Assembly: GCA_022184915.1 (NCBI GenBank)
Contig: JAGTJU010000009.1
Location: forward strand, 1-64,000
Length of the DNA stretch: 64,000 bases
Direction of reading: 5' to 3'
Source: Myxococcales bacterium
GTDB taxonomy: Bacteria; Myxococcota_A; Polyangia; Fen-1088
A program made the position numbers and the translations under genes. The notes below the pieces were generated by a model. That model did no database searches. It saw only the letters and a program-made list of their open reading frames with translations, and was not told where the DNA came from. Shown here one piece after another: positions 51,930 to 60,736 of the stretch. Positions within the stretch are counted from its first letter, which is position 1, and the number at the start of each line of letters is the position of its first letter.

Positions 51930-52914
51930 TCAGCGAGACGTGCTCTGCGCGCCAGCATCAGTCACTTCACTGTCGACACATCCCGGGCCGGGTAGGCTGC
52001 TGGCGACCATCTCTCCAATGCTCGCGAAGGCCGTCCCAAGCTGCTCGTCGCACAGCGAAGCCAGGCGGTGGCGCGTGCCCTGGGATGCGACGAAGGCCTG
52101 TGTTCTGAGGGACGGGTAACCCTCTCCCCGCAAAAGGCGACAGAGAGGGGAAAGCCCCAGCCCGCCACCGGTGTCGCGAATTTCGTACTGGCCCGTGCCT
52201 CCCATCGGTGTCACCGCGGCCAGGAAGACGGAGCGACTGCCCTTGAGGTCGCGCAGCGTCTTTCCTACGTCCTCGATCGGAAGGAGGTTCCCTCGTGGCG
52301 GGCTCGAGGCTGCGCAGACACCGAGGCTCCTTGGGCTGGCTTTGGCGTCGACGGGCTGACCGTCACAATCGTGGCCGCTCAAGGCACAACGCAAAGACGG
52401 GGTCTGTCCCGCGTACGTCGATCCGCGAACAGCGACGTGTTCGGGGCAGCGCTACAGTCGTCTTCGGCCCCAACGAACACCACCAGCAGGTCCGCATCGG
52501 GACGCAAGAAGCCGACATTCTCAGGGGCGGCAGAGGCGGTCAAGGCCACACGCGCGGCCTGCAGAGGATGGGTGTAGGCGCAGCCGCTCGTGCCCACGTC
52601 GAGCATGCACCCCACGACCTCCGCAAGGTTGCCGGTAAAGTTTCGACTCGTGCCGTCGCGGACGAGGAAACGGGGCGCCATGTTGGCTCCGCAGCCGGTG
52701 ATGGGCTTCATGACGCCGCGATCGCCTCCGACGCGACCACATCCCAGCGCCTCCGGCAAGGCGGTAAGCCCCGCGCCCATGTCACTCGTGACCACAGCCA
52801 CGTGCAGGCCAGGCGCACCCGCGGGAGCATGATCGAGCGCCTCGAGGTGCAGGCTGCGAGACAAGTCGCAGCCAAGAGGCCAATGGTGATTCTGATGCGC
52901 TTCACGGTACGCAA
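51930..52914 (-). pseudogene. VWA-type lipoprotein, degraded by deletion and frameshifts
   Basis: Three pieces of one Myxococcota lipoprotein family occur in order on the minus strand in different frames. First is the signal and lipobox (ITIGLLAATCLAAC) from 52914. Next, in another frame, comes a central part (GLHVAVVTSDMGAG, ENVGFLRPDADLLVVFVGAE, DDCSAAPNTSLF). From about 52400, again in another frame, comes the end (SLRCALSGHDCDGQPVDA, VFLAAVTPMGG, HRLASLCDEQLGTAFASIGE). The roughly 100 residues expected between lipobox and centre, including the metal-site start of the VWA domain, are absent. The gene is therefore dead in this sequence. Confidence 0.7.
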
Positions 52915-53234
52915 GACCCTAGGGCAATAGGCGCAATATGTCGAGAACTGCGCTCGGGTGTGCCATTCGGTCGCAGCGCCTTGCAGCTACGTTACGCGTC
53001 GCACCGTCGCTCGATCTGCAAACGTGACCATGGTGTGCCTCGAATCCACGCGCTTGCCTTGATCATGGCACCACAGGCCACGTCAAGGTGATGGCCATTT
53101 AAGCAATCTCTCTCGGCGACCAGCACGGGCGCCTGACCACCAAACGCGGGTCGCGTGTCGAGTAGACAGACCCCGTGCCCCCCATGCAGCGTTCAACGTG
53201 TTTCGACTTTTCACCGCATCGGCTAAACTGTGCG
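52915..53234. other. Intergenic stretch before caspase module 2
   Basis: No gene is recognised. The region separates the decayed genes from the sigma factor of module 2 and should hold its promoter. I could not identify convincing -35/-10 elements or a shared motif with the region before 7446. Confidence 0.45.
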
Positions 53235-53813
53235 ATGGGTTCGCGTCTGAGCATCCTCGCCCCCCTGGGAGCCTACTTCGCGAAAGCGCCCCGGGCACCC
53301 CGCGCAACCATGGCCAAAGCCGAAGTAGCCCCCGCCGTCGACGACGTCAACGAGCTTTACGCCACGCACATTGGGTTGCTGCGTCGGCGGGCCGCGCGGC
53401 TGGTGCGCAACGAGGAGCTCGCGAAGGATCTGGCGCAAGAAGCCTTCGTGAGCTTCGTGCTTCAGCAGAAAAAAGGCGCAAAAGCAGAGAGCGCCCCGGC
53501 CTTGCTCTTTCGTACCGTCACGAATCTGGCGCTCAATGCCTTGAGAGACCGAAAAACGCGCGAGCGCATCTTGCGTGAAAAAGTGCACCAGCCCGAAGGG
53601 GCCGCGGAACCGAACCAACCAGAATTGCGCGCGGACATCCGCTGGGTGCTGGGGCAGGTCGATCCGGATAACGCGCTCGTGGCCATCCATCACTACATCG
53701 ACGGCATGGATCAGGACGAAATCGCTGCGCTCGTCGGGGTACCCCGCCGCACCGTGGGGCGGCGGCTCGAGCGTTTTGCAAAGCAAGCGCGACGCCTCTT
53801 GGAGCTTCCCTGA
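53235..53813 (+). CDS. ECF-type RNA polymerase sigma factor (module 2)
   Basis: A sigma-70-family protein of 192 residues from the ATG at 53235. Region 2 is ELYATHIGLLRRRAARLVRN, ELAKDLAQEAFVSFVLQQKK and ALLFRTVTNLALNALRDRKT. Region 4 is NALVAIHHYIDGMDQDEIAA and VGVPRRTVGRRLERFAKQAR. A second ATG at 53310 (MAKAEVAP) may be the real start, since conserved sequence begins there; neither has a good Shine-Dalgarno. It resembles the sigma factor at 7446 and has the same neighbours. Its stop overlaps the start of the regulator gene by one base (TGATG). Confidence 0.9.
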   Translation: MGSRLSILAPLGAYFAKAPRAPRATMAKAEVAPAVDDVNELYATHIGLLRRRAARLVRNEELAKDLAQEAFVSFVLQQKKGAKAESAPALLFRTVTNLALNALRDRKTRERILREKVHQPEGAAEPNQPELRADIRWVLGQVDPDNALVAIHHYIDGMDQDEIAALVGVPRRTVGRRLERFAKQARRLLELP

Positions 53814-54523
53814 TGGACTCGCGAAAGGTACTGCCCTTCCCCCTCGAGCGCGATCCGGAGACCGAGATCTCGGAGTGGCAGGCGTATCGCTTTGCCGTGG
53901 GAGATCTCGAACCGCACGAACGGGCGACCCTGGAGGCAAAAGCAGCTGCCTCGGTGAGTGGCCGGCGCATTCTGGCGGACGCCGAGCGGGCGCGGCAGTC
54001 GTCAGAGAGAGAAACGCTCCCGGCCAGGCTACGCGACCAGCTGGAGGCACCGAAGCGACGAAGAGTTACGCCCTGGGCCTGGGTCAGTCTGGTGGCTGCG
54101 CCCGCGTGCGCGGTTTTGCTTTTCGTCCTTGGCGGGCCGCGTGGCCCTTTGCCCAACACGGCGGACGAAGGTGAGAGCGTTCGCTCCAAGGGCGAAGCCA
54201 GCTTGCGGCTCGGCGTGCGACGAATGAATGGCGAGGTGGTGGTGATGGACGTGCGGGATGTCGACGTGCTTCACCCCGGCGAGCAGCTTCGCTTGCAAGT
54301 GACCGGGGGTCACGACTGGCTCGAGCTCGAGACCCGCGGTACCGCTGGATGGCAAGAAGCGTTCAAGGGTCCCGTGAAACCGGGCGGGTGGTTGCCTCTT
54401 GGCTTCGAGGTGACCGACGCCGCGCCGATTCGTCTGCGTTGGCGCTTGTGCGTGGCCGGCACGGGTCCCCCGCAGCGCTGCGCTTCAGGCTCTGCCGACA
54501 TTTCCGTCGAGGCCCCGAAGTGA
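53813..54523 (+). CDS. Single-pass membrane regulator, putative anti-sigma factor (module 2)
   Basis: A 236-residue protein. The cytoplasmic N-terminal half (about 1-80; SEWQAYRFAVGDLEPHERAT, GRRILADAERARQSSERETL) resembles anti-sigma N-termini. One membrane helix follows (PWAWVSLVAAPACAVLLFVL), then a beta-rich outer domain of about 115 residues (ASLRLGVRRMNGEVVVMDVR, WLELETRGTAGWQEAFKGPV). It overlaps the sigma gene by 1 base and the caspase gene by 4 bases (GTGA), which argues for equal production. It is the positional counterpart of the gene at 7984, though the outer domains differ. Confidence 0.75.
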   Translation: MDSRKVLPFPLERDPETEISEWQAYRFAVGDLEPHERATLEAKAAASVSGRRILADAERARQSSERETLPARLRDQLEAPKRRRVTPWAWVSLVAAPACAVLLFVLGGPRGPLPNTADEGESVRSKGEASLRLGVRRMNGEVVVMDVRDVDVLHPGEQLRLQVTGGHDWLELETRGTAGWQEAFKGPVKPGGWLPLGFEVTDAAPIRLRWRLCVAGTGPPQRCASGSADISVEAPK

Positions 54524-56094
54524 ACCGCGGCTTCGTGCTTGCAGCTTGCGCTATGGCCCTGGCCATGGGCCACTCACCGAGCGCTCATGCGCAAGACCTC
54601 CACGAGGCGCGCTACGCCCTCATCATCGGTGCCAACCAGGGAGCGCCCAACGATGTGCCTCTGCGCTACGCCGCACGAGACGCTGTGCGCATGGGTCAGA
54701 CCCTCCAAGCGGTGGCCGGTTTTCTCCCGGAAAACGTGGTGGTGTTGGAGCAACCCTCTGCCGCACGGGTCAGAGACTCTTTGCGCCGGCTCAACCACCG
54801 CATTCGCCTCGAGGTGCAAGCGCCCCGGCGCAGCCTCGTTCTGGTGTTCTTTTCGGGGCACGGGGACAAAGAGGCGTTGCACCTCGGCCGCGAGCGCTTG
54901 CCCTGGGATGAACTGCGCGAAAGCACGGTCAGCTCGCCTGCAGACGTGCGCATGCTCTTCGTCGACGCCTGCCGTTCGGGCGTCACCACGCGCGTCAAGG
55001 GCATCAAGCCGATCACGCCCTTCGCCATGCCTGCGGAAGAGGAAGGCTTTCCCGAAGGCTTCGTCATCTTCTCGTCCGCTGCAGAGGGGGAGGACGCGCA
55101 AGAATCGGACACGCTCGAAGCCTCGTTTTTCACACACCACCTGATCTCAGCCCTGCAGGGGGCTGCCGACACGAATGGCGACGGACGGGTCGCGCTCTCC
55201 GAAGCCTATGCCTACACCTCCGAGCGCACCGTCGCGAGCACGGCGGGCGTGGGAGCGGGGGTGCAGCACCCGACGTATAGCTACGGACTCAAGGGACGCG
55301 CCGACCTGGCGCTGGCCGCGCCCATCGATCGGGCCCAGGCGAGCCATCTTCTCCTGGACCGAACCGGCCGCTTCGTGGTTTTCACGAAAGGCAAAGAAGG
55401 TACGGTGGTGGCGGAAGCCCACGTCACGAAGCCCCCTCGTCATCTGTGGCTCGCTGCGGGTCCCTATTTCGTGCAGATCAGAGAGGCCCGCGAGATTCGT
55501 GAAGGGCCCGTGCAAGCCGCGGCGGGTGCCACCGTGGTCGTGACGGGGCAAGGGTTTGCGCGCATCCGGCACGCGCAGCTGCTGCGCAAAGGAAGCGAGG
55601 TGTCTCGCGTGTACGGCATGGGCGTGCATGGGGGCTGGGGCCGACCACTCCTCGACTACGAATGGGGACCGCATGCAAGAGCGTTCTTCTCTTTGGACTT
55701 GCGAAGCGTCACCATGGATCTGGTGGGCAGCTACACGCAGGGCCAAGCGGTGGAGCCCGCTGGGGGAGACACCACGCTCGGGGAGACGGGGCTTCGCATC
55801 GGCGCCAGGAAGGTCTTCGACTTTGGGCCTGTGGCCTTGTCTGGGGGGCTCCGGGCGGGCGTGGGCTGGGTGAAGCAGAGCTTTGCGGCCGACAACGAAC
55901 AGGCCCGGCAGCGCTGGGTCCCCGTGGCCGGCATGGTCCTGCGCGCCGACGTCATGGCCACGCAACACTGCTTCGTTTCGATTGAAGGTGAGTTGTTGGT
56001 GTCGTCCACGCCCACGATCGATTCGGCGAACACGCGGGGATCACACGTGGACGTGCGCCCCCTGCCGGGAGCTGGACTTGGCTGTCATTGGTAA
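54520..56094 (+). CDS. Secreted caspase-like protease with C-terminal beta-rich domain (module 2)
   Basis: A 524-residue protein with GTG start in a GTGA overlap. The signal peptide (about 1-24, FVLAACAMALAMGHSPSAHA) leads to a peptidase C14 domain (about 30-265) with an intact dyad: His114 in VFFSGHGDKEA and Cys151 in FVDACRSGV. The EF-hand-like loop DTNGDGRVALSE is at 217-228. A linker domain follows, then about 150 residues of barrel-like strands (RAFFSLDLRSVTMDLVGSYT, ETGLRIGARKVFDFGPVALS), ending GLGCHW. The order of parts is the same as in the paralogue at 8806, and both share EDAQESD and LQGAAD blocks. It is expected to act outside the cytoplasm. Confidence 0.85.
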   Translation: MNRGFVLAACAMALAMGHSPSAHAQDLHEARYALIIGANQGAPNDVPLRYAARDAVRMGQTLQAVAGFLPENVVVLEQPSAARVRDSLRRLNHRIRLEVQAPRRSLVLVFFSGHGDKEALHLGRERLPWDELRESTVSSPADVRMLFVDACRSGVTTRVKGIKPITPFAMPAEEEGFPEGFVIFSSAAEGEDAQESDTLEASFFTHHLISALQGAADTNGDGRVALSEAYAYTSERTVASTAGVGAGVQHPTYSYGLKGRADLALAAPIDRAQASHLLLDRTGRFVVFTKGKEGTVVAEAHVTKPPRHLWLAAGPYFVQIREAREIREGPVQAAAGATVVVTGQGFARIRHAQLLRKGSEVSRVYGMGVHGGWGRPLLDYEWGPHARAFFSLDLRSVTMDLVGSYTQGQAVEPAGGDTTLGETGLRIGARKVFDFGPVALSGGLRAGVGWVKQSFAADNEQARQRWVPVAGMVLRADVMATQHCFVSIEGELLVSSTPTIDSANTRGSHVDVRPLPGAGLGCHW

Positions 56095-57622
56095 GCCCCA
56101 CCGTCTGCGCCGGGCGCTCCTGGGCCTGTGTGCGCTTTGCGCCTGCGGAGATCCTCTCGCCGAAAAAGGCTTCCTGGGCACACCGAAGTTCCTGGGGGCG
56201 GGGGTGATGTCCTCCTTGGCCCGCCCCGTGAGGGAGGGTGAGCCGCTGACCCTTTCGCTGGCGTGGGCGCATCGCGGTCCGGCCGCAGCGGGCTCGTCGC
56301 CACCCTTGGTGCGGCCGCTGCGCCAACCGCTGTCCATCGTGGGCACGGACTTCCCGGCCGCGTTTTCGTTCTCCGTCGTGCAAGACGAGCTCGTGCCCGA
56401 CCGTCGTCGCTGCCCCACCGTCGTCTCCACCCGGCTGGCTGCGCTGGGGACGGACGCCAGAGCCCCCCTGAGGCGCGACCTGCGCTTTGCGGCCATGCAC
56501 GCGTTCTTCGAGCCCGGGGCGCAGCTTACGCGCTTGGCCGCAAGCTGGTCCAAGCTGGCCGTTCTGCCAACGATACTGCCTCTTCCTCATGACGAGGATT
56601 CGTTCGCAGCCTTGCTGAGCTGCTACCTGGACATGGTTTCGGTAGGAGAGCCGAAGGCGAAGGGGACCTGGCCCGTGTGTTTCGACGTGGCCGATATCCT
56701 GCTCGAAGGGGACTCTTTGCCGAACCAGCGACAGCTGCCCATTCCGCAGTTGCCAGGGGGAGCGTCTCGCTACTACCAAAACCTCTTGGCCACGGCGGGC
56801 GAGCTGGTCATGCTGGCGGCGGCACCGGGACTCCGCGACGCCCTCGATACCCCCGCCTGCGCCGTGGGCATCACCAATCCCGAAGCGATCCGCGGGCCTT
56901 ATCACCTGGCCCGTGTGCGCTGCAGCCCCGGCGACCCCGCTGCGTTCGCCTTCGAGATCGTGGACGAAGCGACCACCAAGGTCGTGTTTTCCTCGGACGT
57001 GGGCACGATGACAGGGGCGACGCCTTGCGAGCGCGACAGCGTGTTCGACCTCCAGATGATCGAGCCCTCGGGGACACCAGCGGCCCTGCTTCCTCCTGCT
57101 GTAACCCTGCGCACGATCATACAAACCACCCTCATGGAAGCGCGAGCGGTGCGCCCGGATGCGCTCATGACCAGGATCAGCGTAAGAGGCATGGATGCAA
57201 ACGGCATCATCCGTTTCGATCCGCTCGAGGACGTCCTTCGCGGAGCCGAAAGTCTGCTGACGTCGTGGGCCGGAAATCGCACGATCTCCGTGAATTATTC
57301 ATCGGTGTATGCCCTGACGGGCAAACCCCTCATCTACAGCCAGTACACGGGCGTGCGTACCGAGCTGCTCCCCGCGCCGCAAAACGTCCTGACGGACGAA
57401 CGGCTCGCGTTGCTGCCAGATGGAGATGCGATTGCCAAGTCACTGGTGGAATCAGGCTGTGCGGTGACGGGCGCCGAGATCGAACAGCTGCTCGTCGTGG
57501 TCGTAGCGGGCAAGGTGTTTTTGGGCTTCGCCCGGTCGGGCGTCGGCGTTCACCGCTTGGCCCTCCTGGAGGGCCCCCAGCTGACATGGGACCGACTGGA
57601 ACCTCCCTGCCCTCCGCCGTGA
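56078..57622 (+). CDS. Lipoprotein of caspase module 2
   Basis: A 514-residue predicted lipoprotein starting with TTG inside the end of the caspase gene (17-base overlap), with CCGGGAGC just upstream. The signal RRALLGLCALCAC gives a lipobox Cys. The mature part contains many beta-strand-like stretches and at least five Cys (RRCPTVVSTRLAALGTD, LLSCYLDMVSV, TPACAVGITNPEAIRGP, RVRCSPGDPAAFAFEIVDE). No named family. It takes the place of lipoprotein B in module 1 but is longer and I see no clear similarity. Its overlap with the caspase gene makes it a likely partner. Confidence 0.75.
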   Translation: MAVIGKPHRLRRALLGLCALCACGDPLAEKGFLGTPKFLGAGVMSSLARPVREGEPLTLSLAWAHRGPAAAGSSPPLVRPLRQPLSIVGTDFPAAFSFSVVQDELVPDRRRCPTVVSTRLAALGTDARAPLRRDLRFAAMHAFFEPGAQLTRLAASWSKLAVLPTILPLPHDEDSFAALLSCYLDMVSVGEPKAKGTWPVCFDVADILLEGDSLPNQRQLPIPQLPGGASRYYQNLLATAGELVMLAAAPGLRDALDTPACAVGITNPEAIRGPYHLARVRCSPGDPAAFAFEIVDEATTKVVFSSDVGTMTGATPCERDSVFDLQMIEPSGTPAALLPPAVTLRTIIQTTLMEARAVRPDALMTRISVRGMDANGIIRFDPLEDVLRGAESLLTSWAGNRTISVNYSSVYALTGKPLIYSQYTGVRTELLPAPQNVLTDERLALLPDGDAIAKSLVESGCAVTGAEIEQLLVVVVAGKVFLGFARSGVGVHRLALLEGPQLTWDRLEPPCPPP

Positions 57623-57728
57623 GCAGCCCCCCGCAGGTTGCGGTCAACGGGGGTGCTACGGCCTCCGCGGGTGGGGCAGCCGACGCTCGTTCATGTCGGC
57701 GGCCACCCCATCGCGCTTTGGCCTCGCT

Positions 57729-59078
57729 TCAGGGATTGCCTGGGGCCAAACACGTGCCGGAGGCTTGGCCCCCCGTCACCACGCAAGCGCCGGGCGCCTT
57801 GCAGCTTCGATTGGGGCAGCACGCTTCCCCGATACCGCCGCAGCTTTCGCATCGAGTTTCCGCCCCAACGGCCACGCACGACAAAGCGCCCGTGCAGCGC
57901 ACCTTGTTCGCACAGCAAGCTTGCCCGGGACCTCCACACGCCACACATTGGGCGACGGAGCCCGACTTTTTGCACACCGCATTGGTCGTACAGGCAGATA
58001 CGGCATCGCCCTGGCAACAAGGCTGTCCCACTCCGCCACAGGCCACACAGCTTCTGCCGGACTCTGTCCCGGCTTGGCACACGGTGCCTGCGGCCGTGCA
58101 CTTCCCATCGCAACAGGTTTGTCCGGCTCCCCCGCAAGGTGTGCACGTCGGCGAGGCTTCACCCGTGCACTGCAAGCCGGAAGCCGTGCACGCGCGCGAG
58201 GCGCAGCAGGGCTGGTTTTCCCCTCCACAAAGACCACAGCTGCCGTTGGCACAGAGCCCACCTGTCACGGGACATGTGGCATTGGCCGCGACGCAGGTTT
58301 CGCCTGCACAGCAGCCTCCGTTTGCACAGTCGTTCGCGGGGCAGCAGGCCTGTCCAGGAGCACCACACGGTTTGCAGGTACCTTGCCCGCTTCCCGCACA
58401 CGTGTTGGCCGCGCTGCATACCCGATCGTCGCAGCAGGGCTGCCCCGTCGCCCCACACGCGCTGCAGAGCTTCCCGTTGCTGCAGAAGCTCCCGGCTGCG
58501 GTACACAAGCCTTCTTCACAGCACGCTTGACCCACGTCCCCACAAGGAGCCGGCGCCTGTCCCCCTGTGCCACCGGTCCCACCCGCTCCCCCGCCGGCCT
58601 TACCGCCGGCACCCGCCGTGCCGCCCGTACCGGGTATCCCCCCCATACCGAGGGTGCCGCCCGTGCCCGCGCTGCCGCCCGTGCCCGCCGTCCCCCCCGT
58701 GCCCGCGCTGCCGCCCGTGCCCGCCGTCCCGGCGCTTCCGCCACTGTCCGAGGTTCCGCCCGTGCCGCCGGTCTCCGCTTCTCCGCCTGCGCCCGCCGTC
58801 CCCCCGTCACCGAGCTCGGAAGAGCCCGCATCGCCCGGGAGGCCGTCCCCCCCGGTGCCGGGCTGCGCTTGCCCACCCTGCCCCGGGCCGCCACTTGCCC
58901 CTCCGCTACCGGGCGGCATGAAGCCCCCCCCTGCGGAGCCACCGCTCGAGGCGTCGGTCGCGCCAGACAAGCCGCTGTCGTCCGTCCCACAGCCCACGAG
59001 GACCGTACCCACGAGCAGCGCTGCACAGAGCACATGAGAACACAAGGACAATGCTCTATTCTTTTCGCCGAATTTCAT
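57729..59078 (-). CDS. Cys-repeat lipoprotein on Gly-rich stalk
   Basis: A 449-residue predicted lipoprotein (LCAALLVGTVLVGC). Residues about 35-170 are a stalk of GG-T/S/A-G units. The C-terminal 275 residues consist of roughly eight Cys-rich repeats of about 30-38 residues built on the pattern C-x2-CG-x2-GQ-x-CC (ACGATGQPCCDDRVC, PCGAPGQACCPANDC, PCGGAGQTCCDGKCT, ACGGVGQPCCQGDAV). The even Cys content suggests disulfide-stabilised modules on a surface stalk. No enzyme motif is seen. Similar Cys-repeat lipoproteins are frequent in Polyangia and their function is unknown. Confidence 0.82.
   Translation of the reverse strand: MKFGEKNRALSLCSHVLCAALLVGTVLVGCGTDDSGLSGATDASSGGSAGGGFMPPGSGGASGGPGQGGQAQPGTGGDGLPGDAGSSELGDGGTAGAGGEAETGGTGGTSDSGGSAGTAGTGGSAGTGGTAGTGGSAGTGGTLGMGGIPGTGGTAGAGGKAGGGAGGTGGTGGQAPAPCGDVGQACCEEGLCTAAGSFCSNGKLCSACGATGQPCCDDRVCSAANTCAGSGQGTCKPCGAPGQACCPANDCANGGCCAGETCVAANATCPVTGGLCANGSCGLCGGENQPCCASRACTASGLQCTGEASPTCTPCGGAGQTCCDGKCTAAGTVCQAGTESGRSCVACGGVGQPCCQGDAVSACTTNAVCKKSGSVAQCVACGGPGQACCANKVRCTGALSCVAVGAETRCESCGGIGEACCPNRSCKAPGACVVTGGQASGTCLAPGNP
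58580..58760 (-). repeat. Gly-stalk coding repeats
   Basis: Short GC-rich repeats encode GG-T-A-G-T-GG-S-A-G units. A 36-base period is visible at about 58664-58740, where blocks of GTGCCCGCGCTGCCGCCC alternate with GTGCCCGCCGTC. All are in frame with the lipoprotein, so unit gain or loss would change only stalk length. Confidence 0.65.
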
Positions 59079-59315
59079 AAACTTAGCCTTTCGTCAGGAA
59101 TTCCTGTCAGCGTGCCTTCGTGGCGGCCAAGGGGCGAAACCTTACAGAGGCCGCGAAAAAAAAAGAGCCTCGAGCCGATTGTTTACCTGACGTTTTCCAA
59201 GCCCGAGACGGCACGGCTCCGTGGACACTCGGCCGCCTACCCCCCTTCGGGCGTCATGACGACGAACGCCCGGGACGAGCCCGAACCGCCAGGGACTCGC
59301 CGTCGCGAGGGAGGC

Positions 59316-59657
59316 TCAGCCTCTCAGGCGCTGGTCGATCATGGCCGTGGTGTCGTACTTGGGCGTCCCGAAGCTGTCGGTGGGGACGTCCATCGCTCTT
59401 GCCATCGAGCCCAGCAGGCCGTTGTGGGGTGTGCCCTTGAGGTCCAACCAACGTCCCGTTTTGTAGACACCCGCACTGCCAGCAAGGATGAAGGGCACCC
59501 GCACGAGGGAGTGCTGTGGGCCTTCTCCCATGTGATTGGCAAACAACAGAAGACTCGCATCGAACAACCGCGCGCCCGAGGCGCTCTTCGTGTCCTTGAA
59601 GCGCTTGACCAGATCGGCAAACACCTCGACGAACCACTTGTCGGCGGCAACCTTGCG
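59316..59657 (-). pseudogene. DUF1552 protein, C-terminal remnant
   Basis: About 114 residues match the end of DUF1552 proteins (DKWFVEVFADLVKRFKDTKS, LFDASLLLFANHMGEGPQHS, VPFILAGSAGVYKTGRWLDL, PHNGLLGSMARAMDVPTDSF). The other three quarters of the gene are missing. Upstream in the same frame there is unrelated sequence to 59777. The intact DUF1552 gene of this window (35195) differs clearly in this region, so this is the relic of a different member rather than a recent copy. Confidence 0.75.
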
Positions 59658-59979
59658 GGTTCGCGCCTCAGGAGCGAACGGCGCGTGCACCCTGCAGGCG
59701 GATGCGCCCCCGCGCACGAATGAGAGGGACCTGCCGACATGAGGCATAAGTGGCGAGCCCCCTCCGTTCGGGAGCAAAAATCTTCACGCCCTCGACACGC
59801 CGCGCAACCAACGCGGACACAAGGCACGTCGCAACATGAATTTCGACCTGAGCCCGGGACAAGGGCGGCAGGCCCCTCCGTTGTGACGCTACGCCCCTCG
59901 TGTCAGTGTGACGCCTCATAGGTCCGGCGTTCTCGGCCTGCGAGGTCGAGCCGGTCGTGAACGACAACGGAGGGTCACG

Positions 59980-60732
59980 ATGAGTATATTCTACGAAGAA
60001 CTCGCGCCGTACTGGTCGCTCATCTCGCCGGTGGACGAGTACGCAAGCGAGGCCGACGAACTCCTTCGCCTGCTCCGCGAACGCCGGCCTTCCGCGCGGT
60101 CCTTGCTTGAGCTGGGGAGCGGTGGAGGCCACGTGGCACACCACCTTTCGCGCCACTTCGAGGCTCATCTTTCCGACCTCAGTGAAGCTATGCTTGCAAG
60201 CTCGCGGCGGCTGAACCCGCACTGCGCGCATACGGTGGGGGACATGCGCACGCTGGATCTCGGCCGCACGTTCGACATCGTCCTTGCGCACGATGCGATC
60301 GATTACATGACCACCGAAGACGATCTGCGTTCTGCTTTCGATACGGCGTGGCGCCACCTTGTGCCGGGCGGGCTCGCTTGCTTCATCCCGGACGACGTGG
60401 CCGAGACCTTCGAGCCGGGCACCGACGTCTCCGGCGGCGACGCCCCTGACGGGCGGGGGGCGCGCCTGTTCGAGTGGGTGGAGCCTGTCCGTGGGGAAGG
60501 CTCCACCGTGAACGTTCACTATGCCTTCTTGATTCGGAACCAAGACGGCACGGTGCGCTCCTACTACGAACGGCACGTCACGGGGCTCTTCCCCCGCGCC
60601 ACGTGGGAGCGCCTGCTTTCGGAGCGGGGCTTCGGCGTCGAGGTCGTCACCGAGCGGACTGATGAAGACCGGACGCCGAGGCTCGTGTTCTTCGGACACA
60701 AGCCAAAGAACGACGACGTGGCCCTGCGCTGA
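59980..60732 (+). CDS. Class I SAM-dependent methyltransferase
   Basis: A 250-residue methyltransferase. The SAM-binding motif I is SLLELGSGGGHVAHHLSRHF (about 42-61), followed by the acidic end of the second strand (AHLSDLSEAMLASSRRLNP) and motif IV-like FDIVLAHDAIDYMTTEDDLR. The C-terminal half (YAFLIRNQDGTVRSYYERHV) is typical of small-molecule methyltransferases. AGGG precedes the ATG by 6 bases. The substrate is unknown, and the neighbours give no clue. No signal peptide; cytoplasmic. Confidence 0.88.
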   Translation: MSIFYEELAPYWSLISPVDEYASEADELLRLLRERRPSARSLLELGSGGGHVAHHLSRHFEAHLSDLSEAMLASSRRLNPHCAHTVGDMRTLDLGRTFDIVLAHDAIDYMTTEDDLRSAFDTAWRHLVPGGLACFIPDDVAETFEPGTDVSGGDAPDGRGARLFEWVEPVRGEGSTVNVHYAFLIRNQDGTVRSYYERHVTGLFPRATWERLLSERGFGVEVVTERTDEDRTPRLVFFGHKPKNDDVALR

Positions 60733-60736
60733 AGCC

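Noticed and set aside
56677-58530. 617-codon plus-strand frame crossing two genes
   Set aside because: It overlaps the module 2 lipoprotein out of frame and then runs antisense to the Cys-repeat lipoprotein; composition is typical of shadow frames in GC-rich repeats.
58580-58760. Possible CRISPR or satellite repeat
   Set aside because: Explained by codons of a Gly-rich stalk; no unique spacers and no cas genes in the window.
57693-59723. 676-codon plus-strand frame
   Set aside because: It mirrors the Gly/Cys repeats of the minus-strand lipoprotein; no start signal and no domain.
60670-60732. Fusion of the methyltransferase with the repeat lipoprotein
   Set aside because: The genes are convergent with separate stop codons 4 bases apart.
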